Origin: WTHC01 sp965218725
Lineage (GTDB): Archaea; Thermoproteota; Nitrososphaeria; Nitrososphaerales; Nitrosopumilaceae
NCBI GenBank assembly: GCA_965218725.1
Contig: CBDCLO010000002.1
Location: forward strand, 775,000 to 838,999
Direction: 5' to 3'
DNA length: 64,000 nt
Below the pieces are notes generated by a model. The model had not been told where the DNA came from, searched no databases, and worked only from the letters and a program-made list of their open reading frames with translations. Of the stretch, positions 25,696 to 34,851 are shown in pieces; the first letter of the stretch is position 1, and the number at the start of each line of letters is the position of its first letter. Made by a program: the position numbers and the translations under genes.

Positions 25696-26688
25696 TTACA
25701 ACCAGTGTGGTAACTGTAAGCATTCTTCTATACTTTCATTTTGTAGTATTTTTAATAATGCATTAGCTTGAGGAGTTGATAGGACTGGTCTGTCAAAATG
25801 ATTATCTATTGAAATTCTTGGACATGCTACTTGGATGAATACTTCTATACCATCTAAACATTCTAATCTATCATTAGTTATGTTTGTAAGCGCAAATAAT
25901 TGAACAATTTTTCCATTTTTCTCTAGTTCTTTTTTAAACTTTAGTGCTGTTATCTTTGAAAGCTGTCCCTCTTTTAACCCAACTATTATTCCAAAAACAT
26001 TAGCGTCAGCAGCTTTATATATAGACAAAATTGCTTTTCTTTGTAGTTTCTGAGCAAATTCAGTTATTTCAGTTACTTCATTAAAATACGGATCTAATAC
26101 ATACGTTGGCCTGTTAGTTGATAATGCAATACCAGCTGCATGAAAATTACTTTGTCCTAGAAATACATTAGAGTCAATATTACTTAATTCTGATACTGTA
26201 TAAAATTCACATCCAAATACTTGCCCATTGTTGAGTTGTCCTTTATGGTTTCCAATTTTTACTTTTATTTTATGTTTTTCAAATATATCTTTCACATCAT
26301 TAAGTTGATGTAGATGTTGACTATTAGTAGATAATGCTATAGTCTTATTACTAAGAAGCTTTATACATTTTTCTGCTACTTTGTTAAAAGAAATATCATC
26401 AAAAGCATCAATCATTACTACACTACCATATAACATATCTACATTTATTGTGTGGCCTATATTGAATAATATTCCTGCAGACAAAATCTTAGCAGCATGT
26501 ACATTGAGATCACATGACCCCCACGTGGTATCCAAAATTACATATGCGGGGATATTAAATACGCTCATTATTTTTGATGCAGTTTTTTGTGTCTTATGGA
26601 TTAAACCGTCTGGTGCATTGAGTGCAACAGATGTTGGTTTACTTTTTTTAATCTCAGCAAAAATTTTTTTTTCGTCTATTATTATCAT
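25696..26688 (-). CDS. dph2: Diphthamide biosynthesis radical enzyme Dph2
   Basis: The 330-residue protein has the three family cysteine sites expected to hold a 4Fe-4S cluster: WGSCDLNVHA near residue 57, QVFGCEFY near 154, and VACPRISIDN near 279. Archaeal Dph2 forms a homodimer that transfers the aminocarboxypropyl group from SAM to a histidine of elongation factor 2. It is divergent from tiaS, with facing promoter elements in a 72-base gap. Confidence 0.93.
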   Translation of the reverse strand: MIIIDEKKIFAEIKKSKPTSVALNAPDGLIHKTQKTASKIMSVFNIPAYVILDTTWGSCDLNVHAAKILSAGILFNIGHTINVDMLYGSVVMIDAFDDISFNKVAEKCIKLLSNKTIALSTNSQHLHQLNDVKDIFEKHKIKVKIGNHKGQLNNGQVFGCEFYTVSELSNIDSNVFLGQSNFHAAGIALSTNRPTYVLDPYFNEVTEITEFAQKLQRKAILSIYKAADANVFGIIVGLKEGQLSKITALKFKKELEKNGKIVQLFALTNITNDRLECLDGIEVFIQVACPRISIDNHFDRPVLSTPQANALLKILQNESIEECLQLPHWL

Positions 26689-26710
26689 TAATTAATAAAC
26701 AACATAATTT

Positions 26711-26736
26711 TAATTTAAATCTGTTTGTTTATATAA
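26711..26736. promoter_or_regulatory. Facing box A elements for dph2 and tiaS
   Basis: ATTTAAATTA at 26711-26720, read on the minus strand, serves dph2; TTTATATAA at 26728-26736 serves tiaS. The latter places transcription start close to TTG 26761, which would make the tiaS message leaderless. Confidence 0.5.
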
Positions 26737-26760
26737 TTTGGTTAATATCATGTTACATAT

Positions 26761-28080
26761 TTGAAAAATAGTTCTGTTATTAGTATTGGTATTGATGATA
26801 CTGATTCAATAAATGGAATGTGCACAACTTATCTTGCATATAAAATAGCTGCGTTTCTTAAACAAGAAAAAGTAGAATTTATGGATTATCCAAAACTTAT
26901 ACGATTAAATCCTAATATACCTTGGAAAACTCGTGGTAATGGTTCTATAGCACTTAAAATAAAAACTAGCGACGAATACAAAATAAAAAGAAAAATAATT
27001 AATTTGGTTACGAAATTTTCAGATATTGATGGTGGTGCAAATCCTGGAATTATATTTTATAACAATCACGTACCTGAATCTTTTAATAAATTTAGTAAAC
27101 TTGCATTATGGCAACTAATTAGTAGAAAATATACTAGAAACTTTATTATCTCTAATAACATTGATCACTTTTCATTAGGAAATGGACAAGGTTTAGTTGG
27201 AGCACTAAGCGCAGTTGGGTATAAATTTACAGATTATACATTTGAACTAATTGGATATAGAAAAAAATCTAAGTTTGGAACACAAAGAAAGATTGCTCTA
27301 GATAATGTAAAATTAATAGAACAAACACACCCATCTATTTTTAACAGCTACTACAAAAATAGAATTTTGATTGCTCCAAGAGGTCCTGATCCAGTTTTTT
27401 ATGGATTACGAGGAGAAAATATAGCATCATTAATACATGCATCAAAATTAATCAAGACTGAAGAAAAACTAGATGGTTATATGATATTCAAGTCAAATCA
27501 AGGCACATCATCTCATCTTGAAAATGAAATAAATATATTTGAATTTAAGCCATACTTATCAGGAACCGTCACTGGTTGTATTTCCATAGCACCAGTTATG
27601 CAAAAAGGCGGTCATGTTATTTTTTCAATTATTAAAAATGAAAAAAATGTAAGATGTATTGTATACAAACCTACAGGCATAACTATGGTATCCATGAACT
27701 TGATAAAAGGTGATAATATTCGTGTAGGAGGTGGAATACGAAGAGCTTCAAAAAATCATGAAAGAGTACTAAATGTAGAGTTACTGGAAATCTTGAAATT
27801 ATCAAAAGATACAAAGCTTACAAATCCTATATGTACAAACTGTAATAAAAGAATGAAATCTAAAGGACTCGGTAAGGGTTTTAGATGCAATTTATGCAAA
27901 ATCAAATCAAACAACAAAATTACTATAGAAATATCAAGAAAAATTAAATTACAGTCATATGTTCCAATAAAATCAGCTCATAGGCATCTCACTCGTCCTC
28001 TACAAAGAATAGGAATAAAAAATGAAAATAAGATTTTTAATAATTTGGCATCGTGGTTCTGTATATACAAAAATAATTAG
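26761..28080 (+). CDS. tiaS: tRNA(Ile2) 2-agmatinylcytidine synthetase TiaS
   Basis: A 439-residue protein with the family start ISIGIDDTDSINGMCTTYLA (residues 7-26), the PWKTRGNGSIAL loop, FGTQRKIALDNV, an OB-fold region (about 265-340) and a C-terminal zinc ribbon (CTNCNKRM to CNLC). It modifies C34 of the CAU-anticodon isoleucine tRNA so that it reads AUA. It converges with an initiator tRNA whose 3' end shares the last two bases of the TAG stop codon. TTG start. Confidence 0.93.
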   Translation: MKNSSVISIGIDDTDSINGMCTTYLAYKIAAFLKQEKVEFMDYPKLIRLNPNIPWKTRGNGSIALKIKTSDEYKIKRKIINLVTKFSDIDGGANPGIIFYNNHVPESFNKFSKLALWQLISRKYTRNFIISNNIDHFSLGNGQGLVGALSAVGYKFTDYTFELIGYRKKSKFGTQRKIALDNVKLIEQTHPSIFNSYYKNRILIAPRGPDPVFYGLRGENIASLIHASKLIKTEEKLDGYMIFKSNQGTSSHLENEINIFEFKPYLSGTVTGCISIAPVMQKGGHVIFSIIKNEKNVRCIVYKPTGITMVSMNLIKGDNIRVGGGIRRASKNHERVLNVELLEILKLSKDTKLTNPICTNCNKRMKSKGLGKGFRCNLCKIKSNNKITIEISRKIKLQSYVPIKSAHRHLTRPLQRIGIKNENKIFNNLASWFCIYKNN

Positions 28081-28180
28081 CGGGGAGTAGATTTGAACTA
28101 CTGATTTGCGGGTTTCTCAATAGATATAATTATGAGCCCGCCGGGATGACTTAGCCTTAATCTGACTTCCCCACCCCGCT
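28079..28180 (-). tRNA. Initiator tRNA-Met (CAU) with intron
   Basis: The minus strand folds as an archaeal initiator tRNA: acceptor AGCGGGG/CCCCGCT with the A1-U72 pair, anticodon stem GCGGG/CCCGC with the three G-C pairs typical of initiators, T arm AGTAG-TTCAAAT-CTACT. The anticodon loop region (CTCAT...) is 24 nt, so about 17 nt must be an intron at the usual 37/38 site. The D region between GGGA and TCCC is about 21 nt, some 11 nt longer than normal, which could be a second intron or an enlarged loop. No CCA is encoded. Confidence 0.88.
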
Positions 28181-28245
28181 ATTTCGAAATATAATTTGTA
28201 GTATATACACTTTATCAAAAAACTATTAGTGCATATTAATAGTAA

Positions 28246-29319
28246 TTATCATTGATAAACTACATATCATAAGTATTATTACAATATTTGCAATATCTAT
28301 AATTTTATTTGTTTTTAGTTCAAAACCTATTATTCCAAAATCAATTAATAACATATCAGAAAATGTGATTGAATAGCAACAAATTTGAATAGCCTTACAG
28401 AAATATACATTGAAGATAACAAAATCCATATAGCAGAAAAAAATTTAAAAATAAAAGTGACAGAATCTAGTATCATGTTAGAAATTAATCTTATTAATAT
28501 TTAGATGTCTAATGTATTTGATAGCGTATTACATGGTTTAATAGCATGTCAAGAGTCCTCATAAAATAACTTTATCCATGCTTACTATAGATATAAAGTT
28601 GATAATTTATTCTGGAATAATGTAATAAGAATAACAGAATATAACAATATACCCAGGAATATAGTTACTATTATAGATAAACACATGGATTCAAGTTTAA
28701 TAATAGTAGAGTAATAAAGTTCTATCCAGATGATAAATTATATGTAACAACAGATGCATTACCATTTAATTCACGTTACCTACAGGTTATAAATTTACTA
28801 GAAGAAAAAATTCTGGAAATCAATGATGATTCTATTCAAGCTGATAATCCATTTTATAATTCTTTAATTTTTTCTTATTGACACAATAACATACAATGTA
28901 TTGTATGGACAATAAAGGAAATTTGTTTACTACAGAACTAGTACCTATAAAAAATTAAATTAATTTAATTGTGGCATGACAAATTTATGGATGTCTTGAA
29001 CAAGCTTGTGTAGGAAATAAAAAATTTGTTGGTACGTTAGTATGATATGATCCAAGAATAGAACCATGAGGCATTATTATATTGAAACATAAAAATCCAG
29101 AAAAAAATTATATGATTATGCCGTAACCATCAACCTCTAATCTATATAAATCAAAAATTAATGAAAATATATCAATGTCTTAAGAAATATTACTTTATTT
29201 GGTAGAATTAGAGATGTTAATATTGGACATAATTATTACATTTATGTATTGGTATCAATATCGATGGAAAAGGTTTTCCTAGTAGTACTGGTGATAAATT
29301 AATTAGGATGAAAAAATAA
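28246..29319 (+). pseudogene. PQQ-type glucose/sorbosone dehydrogenase, decayed
   Basis: This stretch holds ordered fragments of one secreted sugar dehydrogenase in changing frames: a membrane-anchor start (about 28246-28370), LTEIYIEDNKIHIAEKN (about 28395), a WNNVIRITEYNN piece (about 28615), KFYPDDKLYVTT and EEKILEINDDSIQADNPFYN (about 28720-28860), NKGNLFTTE (about 28910), GTLVxYDPRIEP (about 29030), GRIRDVNIG (about 29200) and the C-terminal DGKGFPSSTGDKLIRMKK ending at 29319. In the intact family these are blades of a six-bladed propeller. At least six stops or shifts separate them. It fills the long gap before hmgA. Confidence 0.85.
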
Positions 29320-29320
29320 A

Positions 29321-30577
29321 TTGAATGATTTCTCAAATTTTTTTAAAAAAAATAAAAGTGGACGTCTTGATCTTATTAGAGAGTTTTCTAAACTAACAAA
29401 AAATGAATTACTTTTATTAGAAAAACAAACTGATATAATTACATTTGAACGAGCTAATGAAATTATAGAAAATGTAATTGGAGTTTTTTCATTACCACTA
29501 GGTATTGCAACTAATTTTATGATTAATAATAAAAAACACATTATACCAATGGTAATAGAAGAACCATCTGTGGTTGCAGCAGCTTCCAAAGCTGCTAAAA
29601 TAGCACTTATCCATGGTGGTTTTAAATCAAAGTCAGGAAATCAGTATAGTGTAGGTCAAATTTATGTAGTTGAATGTGGTGATGTTGACAACGCAGTTAA
29701 TGATGTAAATAAAAATATAAAAAGGATTTTACGTATTGCTAACCTAAGAAGCTATACACTTTCAAAAATCAAAAAAGGCGCAAAAAATATTCTATGTAGG
29801 AAAATTACCGTGGATTCAAATGTTATCCTAGTTATAGAACTTGTTATAGATGTAAACAATGCAATGGGTGCAAATGTTACAAACAGTATGTGTGAGGCTA
29901 TTGCTCCTTTGATAGAGAAATTGACTCATGGTCATGTATTATTAAAAATACTAACTAATTATTATACAAAAAGAATTGTAAATGCATCAGCAATTTTTGA
30001 TAAAAATGCAATTGGTGGTGATGATGTAGTAAATAAAATAATTCTTGCATATAAAATAGCTGTAAATGATAAATATCGTGCTGTTACACATAACAAAGGA
30101 ATAATGAATGGAATCATTGCAGTATCTAATGCAACTTGTCAGGATACACGTGCAATAGAAGCGACAGTACATGCATTTGCGTCACGTACAGGAAACTATC
30201 AACCATTAACAAAATGGAAGAAAGACATCAATGGGAATCTGTTAGGAACAATAGAACTTCCACTACCAGTAGGTACAGTAGGTGGTATTATAAATACACA
30301 TCCTATGGCTAAACTATGTTTGAAAATTATTAACGCTGTTTCATCATCTAAATTAGCATGTATAATGGCATCTATTGGCCTAGCACAAAATTTTGCAGCA
30401 TTATATGCACTTGTCACTGAAGGAATACAAAAAGGGCATATGAGACTTCATGCTAAAAATATAGCAGCATCGGCTGGAGTAAAACCTGACAAAATAGACA
30501 TTGTGGTAAAAAAAATGATTAAAGAAGGTAATATTTCAGTAAAAAAAGCAAATGTTATCAATAAAAAACTTGCTTAA
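29321..30577 (+). CDS. hmgA: Hydroxymethylglutaryl-CoA reductase, class II-type
   Basis: The 418-residue enzyme has ENVIGVFSLPLG with the catalytic glutamate near residue 50, MVIEEPSVVAAAS near 76, TKWKKDINGN with the catalytic lysine near 290, TCQDTRAIEA with the aspartate near 271, and GHMRLHAKNIA with the histidine near 377. EEPSVVAAAS and the C-terminal GHMRLHA are signatures of the class II (bacterial-type) branch. In this organism it most likely makes mevalonate for archaeal lipids. TTG 29321 lies just after the stop of the dehydrogenase pseudogene. Confidence 0.9.
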   Translation: MNDFSNFFKKNKSGRLDLIREFSKLTKNELLLLEKQTDIITFERANEIIENVIGVFSLPLGIATNFMINNKKHIIPMVIEEPSVVAAASKAAKIALIHGGFKSKSGNQYSVGQIYVVECGDVDNAVNDVNKNIKRILRIANLRSYTLSKIKKGAKNILCRKITVDSNVILVIELVIDVNNAMGANVTNSMCEAIAPLIEKLTHGHVLLKILTNYYTKRIVNASAIFDKNAIGGDDVVNKIILAYKIAVNDKYRAVTHNKGIMNGIIAVSNATCQDTRAIEATVHAFASRTGNYQPLTKWKKDINGNLLGTIELPLPVGTVGGIINTHPMAKLCLKIINAVSSSKLACIMASIGLAQNFAALYALVTEGIQKGHMRLHAKNIAASAGVKPDKIDIVVKKMIKEGNISVKKANVINKKLA

Positions 30578-30592
30578 GATTATGTATAATAA

Positions 30593-31546
30593 ATGACAAT
30601 AAAGTTCGCTATACCAAAAGGGAGTCTTGAGGCATCAACACTACATACACTTAAAAAATCATGGACATATGTAAACTATAAAAGTCGTGTATATCGTGTA
30701 TTTCTAGATGATCCTGGAATAGAAGTTAAAATACTTAGGCCTCAAGAGATCCCAAATCTAGTGTCAGACGGTCTATACGATATTGGGATAACTGGAAAAG
30801 ACTGGATAAATGAAACTAAATCAGATGTAGACATTGTACTAGATCTAGAATACGGTAAAATAAAGTTAGTTTTTGCAATCCCTAATAATACAAAATTCAA
30901 CACACTTGATGATATGATCAGTTCATATAACGAAAGAAAAAAAATACTTAGGATTTCTTCTGAGTACTTAATTACCACATCAGAATTCATAAAACAATGT
31001 AGTGCATATAAGAATATTTATGGTTTTTCTTCTCCTCTTATTGTCACACCTTGGATACGTTTTGGTGACAATAAACGTGTTCAAATACATTTATCTTTTG
31101 GTGCAACAGAAGCAAAACCACCAGATGATGTTGATGCCATAGTGGATGCCACTGAAACAGGCACCACTATACAACAAAATCAATTGAAAATAATCCATAC
31201 AATATTGGAGTCAAGTGCTTGTCTTATTGTAAATAAAAAATCAATAAAAAATAAAATAAAACGAGAAAAAATTTTTGATATGATAACACTTATCAAAGGT
31301 GCTATAAACAGCAGAAAATACCTACATATATATATTAATGTCAAAAAAGAAAATTTACAAAGTTTATTAAACGAACTTCAATCATTAAAAAAACCAACTA
31401 TCTGTAGTTTGAGCAAAAAAGGTTGGTATGGTGTAAACACAGTCATCTTAAAATCAAATTTTTATAAATTGATTCCAATAATTAGAAAGATAGCTCAAGG
31501 TTTAGTAGTTCATGAACCTCGTCAAATCCTAGAACTTGAAGCATGA
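30593..31546 (+). CDS. hisG: ATP phosphoribosyltransferase, long form
   Basis: A 317-residue HisG: AIPKGSLEAST near residue 5, YDIGITGKDWI near 62, and the PRPP site DAIVDATETGTTI near 181. The last 75 residues form the ACT-like histidine-sensing domain of the long form, so it needs no HisZ and is probably feedback inhibited. It is the first gene of the histidine operon, and its stop overlaps the hisD start as ATGA. Confidence 0.95.
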   Translation: MTIKFAIPKGSLEASTLHTLKKSWTYVNYKSRVYRVFLDDPGIEVKILRPQEIPNLVSDGLYDIGITGKDWINETKSDVDIVLDLEYGKIKLVFAIPNNTKFNTLDDMISSYNERKKILRISSEYLITTSEFIKQCSAYKNIYGFSSPLIVTPWIRFGDNKRVQIHLSFGATEAKPPDDVDAIVDATETGTTIQQNQLKIIHTILESSACLIVNKKSIKNKIKREKIFDMITLIKGAINSRKYLHIYINVKKENLQSLLNELQSLKKPTICSLSKKGWYGVNTVILKSNFYKLIPIIRKIAQGLVVHEPRQILELEA

Positions 31547-32808
31547 TAAATATGAAAATAGTCAATAGTAACAACATCAAATCAAAAAATTTCACTACAT
31601 TGAAGAATAAAAAAAATGTCGAAGCAATTATATCCACAGTAAAAAAAAATGGTGATATTGCGTTGAAAAAACATGAGAAAAAAATTTGTGGTGCTGATAT
31701 TACTAATCTAAAGATACTAAACTCTGATATAAACTATGCATATTCAAAAGTGACAAATGAACAAATAAATGCAATTAAATTCATAAAACGTCAGCTATCT
31801 AAAACTGAACTTGCATTAAAAAAGCAATTTAGAAATATTATGATTAATGTAAACGGTACAAAAATACAAAAATCTTTTGTGCCAATAAATGATGTTGGTT
31901 GTTATGTTCCTGGAGGACTTGCTAGGTATCCTAGCTCACTAGTTATGGCAGTTATACCTGCAAAAATAGCTGGCGTCAAAAGGATTGTTGTAGTCTCTCC
32001 ATCTAATAAATATGGTATGATCGATCCACTTATTTTGGTGACAGCTGATATATGCGGTGTAACTGAATTTTATAAAACTGGAGGTGCACATGCTATTGCG
32101 GCTCTTGCATATGGTACAGAATCAATAAAACCAGTAAACAAAATAGTAGGTCCTGGTGGTACTTTTGTAACTTCTGCAAAATTTTTAGTTAGTGATACTA
32201 CATCAATAGATATGATTGCTGGTCCAACTGAGCTATCTATAATAGCAGATATTACAACAAATCTAAATTTTGTAGCATGTGATATAATTTCACAAGCTGA
32301 ACATGATCCAAATACCATTTGCAATATAATTACAACATCAAATATAGTTGCCAATAAGATTAAAAATATAATTGATGAAAAGATTAAACAAATTAAAAGA
32401 AAAAAAATAGTGAAAGAAAGCTTAACAAATAATGGTTCTATTATTGTTTGTAAAAATCAACATAGTATGATAAACTTAATCAATGATATAGCTCCTGAAC
32501 ATCTTGAAATAATTACTAAAAATCCAAACACTATACTATCTAAGATTAGAAATGCAGGTATTGTTTTAGTTGGAAAATATACCCCAGCTTCTGCAAGTGA
32601 TTATGCACTAGGGTCTAATCATATATTACCAACCAATGGTTTTGGAAGAACCAGAGGATCATTATCAGTATTTGATTTTATGAAGATTGATACTAAAATA
32701 GAATCAACAAAATCAACATTAAAAAAAATATCTAACTATATAAAGACACTAACACAAATAGAAGACCTACCAAATCACTATGAATCTATAAATTGTCGTT
32801 TAACATGA
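31543..32808 (+). CDS. hisD: Histidinol dehydrogenase
   Basis: The 421-residue enzyme has VGCYVPGGLARYPSS (about residues 122-136), KTGGAHAIAALAYGTE (about 177-192), NKIVGPGGTFVT and the zinc/active-site region DIISQAEHDPN (about 247-257) and DIAPEHLEI (about 321). It oxidises histidinol to histidine in two steps. Start ATG 31543 overlaps hisG as ATGA; ATG 31552 is an alternative. The stop overlaps hisC. Confidence 0.95.
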   Translation: MINMKIVNSNNIKSKNFTTLKNKKNVEAIISTVKKNGDIALKKHEKKICGADITNLKILNSDINYAYSKVTNEQINAIKFIKRQLSKTELALKKQFRNIMINVNGTKIQKSFVPINDVGCYVPGGLARYPSSLVMAVIPAKIAGVKRIVVVSPSNKYGMIDPLILVTADICGVTEFYKTGGAHAIAALAYGTESIKPVNKIVGPGGTFVTSAKFLVSDTTSIDMIAGPTELSIIADITTNLNFVACDIISQAEHDPNTICNIITTSNIVANKIKNIIDEKIKQIKRKKIVKESLTNNGSIIVCKNQHSMINLINDIAPEHLEIITKNPNTILSKIRNAGIVLVGKYTPASASDYALGSNHILPTNGFGRTRGSLSVFDFMKIDTKIESTKSTLKKISNYIKTLTQIEDLPNHYESINCRLT

Positions 32809-33875
32809 AAAAAAATTGGTTTTACAAAAAAATCTCTAATTTGGCTTATATTGACAAATATGAAAAACCAAAATATTCAGGAGTATTGAAACTTGATTCC
32901 AATGAAAATTTTGTTGTTGAAAAACAATATCAGAATAAGTTGATCAGTGAAGCAAAAAATAAATGTGATGTAAGAGAATATCCAGAAGAAAAAAAAACCG
33001 TACAACTTATCAAGTCATTATCAAAATATCACTCTATCTCACAAAATGAAATTGGATTGGGTTGTGGTACAGATCAAATTATTGATCTGTTATTATCAAA
33101 TCTCACATTTAAAAAAATTAAAATACTTGCTCCCAGTCCTACGTTTAGATTTTTTGAGATTAGATGTAAATTACATTCGTTAAAAACACTTAAAATACAA
33201 TTTTCATCATCTATGACATTAGATATTGATAAGTTTATTTTAAAATCTAAAAGTGTTGATATGATATATTTAGATTCTCCTAACAATCCAACAGGATTCC
33301 AATTTACTAAAAATGAATTAATTAGAATCATGCAAGAATTTGATGGACTTATAATAGTCGATGAGGCATACAGTGATTTCTCTGAATACTCTATTTTAGG
33401 CATGATAAAAAAAAATAAAAACCTTATAGTTTTAAAAACATTTTCAAAAGCATTTGGTTTTGCTGGTCTACGACTTGGGTATATGATATCTAATAAAAAT
33501 ATAGTAAATACATTTACACAAACTATTCAATATCCATACCCTGTAAATTCCATAGCAATAGAAGCTGGAATTTTATTATTGGAAAATACTAATAAAATAT
33601 TTGATGTGATTAAAAATATTAAAAATGAGCGAAATAAAATGATAGAAAATCTACGTAAATTTAATGTATTTGAGGTTTTTGATTCCAAAGCAAATTTTGT
33701 ACTTTTTGATGCAAAAGATAATTATTTGAATATATATACTGCACTTGCTGAACAAGGAATCCTAGTTAAAAAACTAGGCAAAATTGGAAGATATAATGGA
33801 TGTTTAAGAGTAACAATAGGTTCAAATGAAATGAATTCAAAATTTCTTCTTGCTATACGTGATCTTTTACGATAA
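32805..33875 (+). CDS. hisC: Histidinol-phosphate aminotransferase
   Basis: A PLP aminotransferase with KLDSNENF near residue 28, GCGTDQIID near 84, YLDSPNNPTG near 158 and the PLP lysine in KTFSKAFGFAGLRLGY near 215. It converts imidazole-acetol phosphate to histidinol phosphate. ATG 32805 overlaps the hisD stop as ATGA and is preferred over TTG 32793. The HAD phosphatase gene begins at the last base of its stop codon. Confidence 0.93.
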   Translation: MKKNWFYKKISNLAYIDKYEKPKYSGVLKLDSNENFVVEKQYQNKLISEAKNKCDVREYPEEKKTVQLIKSLSKYHSISQNEIGLGCGTDQIIDLLLSNLTFKKIKILAPSPTFRFFEIRCKLHSLKTLKIQFSSSMTLDIDKFILKSKSVDMIYLDSPNNPTGFQFTKNELIRIMQEFDGLIIVDEAYSDFSEYSILGMIKKNKNLIVLKTFSKAFGFAGLRLGYMISNKNIVNTFTQTIQYPYPVNSIAIEAGILLLENTNKIFDVIKNIKNERNKMIENLRKFNVFEVFDSKANFVLFDAKDNYLNIYTALAEQGILVKKLGKIGRYNGCLRVTIGSNEMNSKFLLAIRDLLR

Positions 33876-34843
33876 TGCTAACACCAAATATTTATTTAAG
33901 AAATGATGTAAAAGATAATATTAATGGAGTGGACTCCATAATTTTTGATTGTGATGGTGTTTTAATAGATATTACTAATTCATATGATCTTGCAATTAAA
34001 AAAACAGTGGGATATATATTGAAAAAAATATTTAACACTAAAATACACTATATAGTTACACATAGAATAATAGATAGTTTTAAGGCTACAGGAGGATTTA
34101 ATGACGAAGTAGATGTCGTATATGCAATAATTTTGGCGTTTGTAGCTGCAAAAAAATCAAATAAACATAACAGTCAATTTATTTATGAAATAATTGCAAA
34201 CTCTGATAACACTGGAATAAAATCAGTTGAAAAGTATATCAAAATGTTGCAAATAGACATTTCACATATAATAGAAAAATTAGGTTATCCTTATAACCCT
34301 AATAACATCTTGTGTTCTATATTTGATCAGTTTTTTTATGGTTCAGAGCTTTATTACTCCATATATAAAAAAAAACCTGAATTAATTTGTACTGGTTTTA
34401 TTAAAAACGATAAGCTTATAGTTACAAGATATCTGTTATTGGAACTAAAAAGAAAATTTAATGATAAAATTGCAATTGTAACTGGAAGAGGGATACAATC
34501 TATAAAATACTCTTTAAGAGATCTGTTGTATTACTTTAATGTCAATAATTCTATGTTTTTAGATGATGAATCTAGAAAATTAGCAAAACCAAATCCGATA
34601 TCTTTAATCAATTCTATTAACAGGCTTAATTCATCACACTGTTTGTATATCGGTGATTCAATAGAAGATCTAATAATGGCTGATAAAGCAACACAATTAG
34701 GATTCAAAACAACTTTCTGTGGCATATTTGGATGTAGTAATGATCAGGATAATAAGATAAAACTCTTTAAGGGAAAAAATGTGGAACTAATTTTAAAGTC
34801 AATAGACCATCTTCCGAATGTATTAAATCTTATTAAAAAATAA
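33875..34843 (+). CDS. HAD-family hydrolase, candidate histidinol phosphatase
   Basis: This 322-residue HAD hydrolase has motif I IIFDCDGVLID (about residues 23-33), motif II IVTGRG (about 207) and motif IV CLYIGDSIEDLIMA (about 254-267), with a large helical cap between motifs I and II. It lies inside the histidine operon between hisC and hisB, overlapping hisC by one base. Histidinol phosphate must be dephosphorylated between the HisC and HisD steps and no other phosphatase is present, so it is the obvious candidate. The activity is inferred from position. Confidence 0.75.
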   Translation: MLTPNIYLRNDVKDNINGVDSIIFDCDGVLIDITNSYDLAIKKTVGYILKKIFNTKIHYIVTHRIIDSFKATGGFNDEVDVVYAIILAFVAAKKSNKHNSQFIYEIIANSDNTGIKSVEKYIKMLQIDISHIIEKLGYPYNPNNILCSIFDQFFYGSELYYSIYKKKPELICTGFIKNDKLIVTRYLLLELKRKFNDKIAIVTGRGIQSIKYSLRDLLYYFNVNNSMFLDDESRKLAKPNPISLINSINRLNSSHCLYIGDSIEDLIMADKATQLGFKTTFCGIFGCSNDQDNKIKLFKGKNVELILKSIDHLPNVLNLIKK

Positions 34844-34851
34844 CTTGGTTT

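Noticed and set aside
28079..28180. The CAU tRNA as tRNA-Ile2, substrate of the neighbouring TiaS
   Set aside because: The A1-U72 pair and three G-C pairs in the anticodon stem mark an initiator tRNA, so the closeness to tiaS is probably coincidental.
28226..28429. Minus-strand 67-codon frame in the 28 kb gap
   Set aside because: The plus strand here reads as the anchor region of the decayed sugar dehydrogenase, and the minus frame has no recognisable family.
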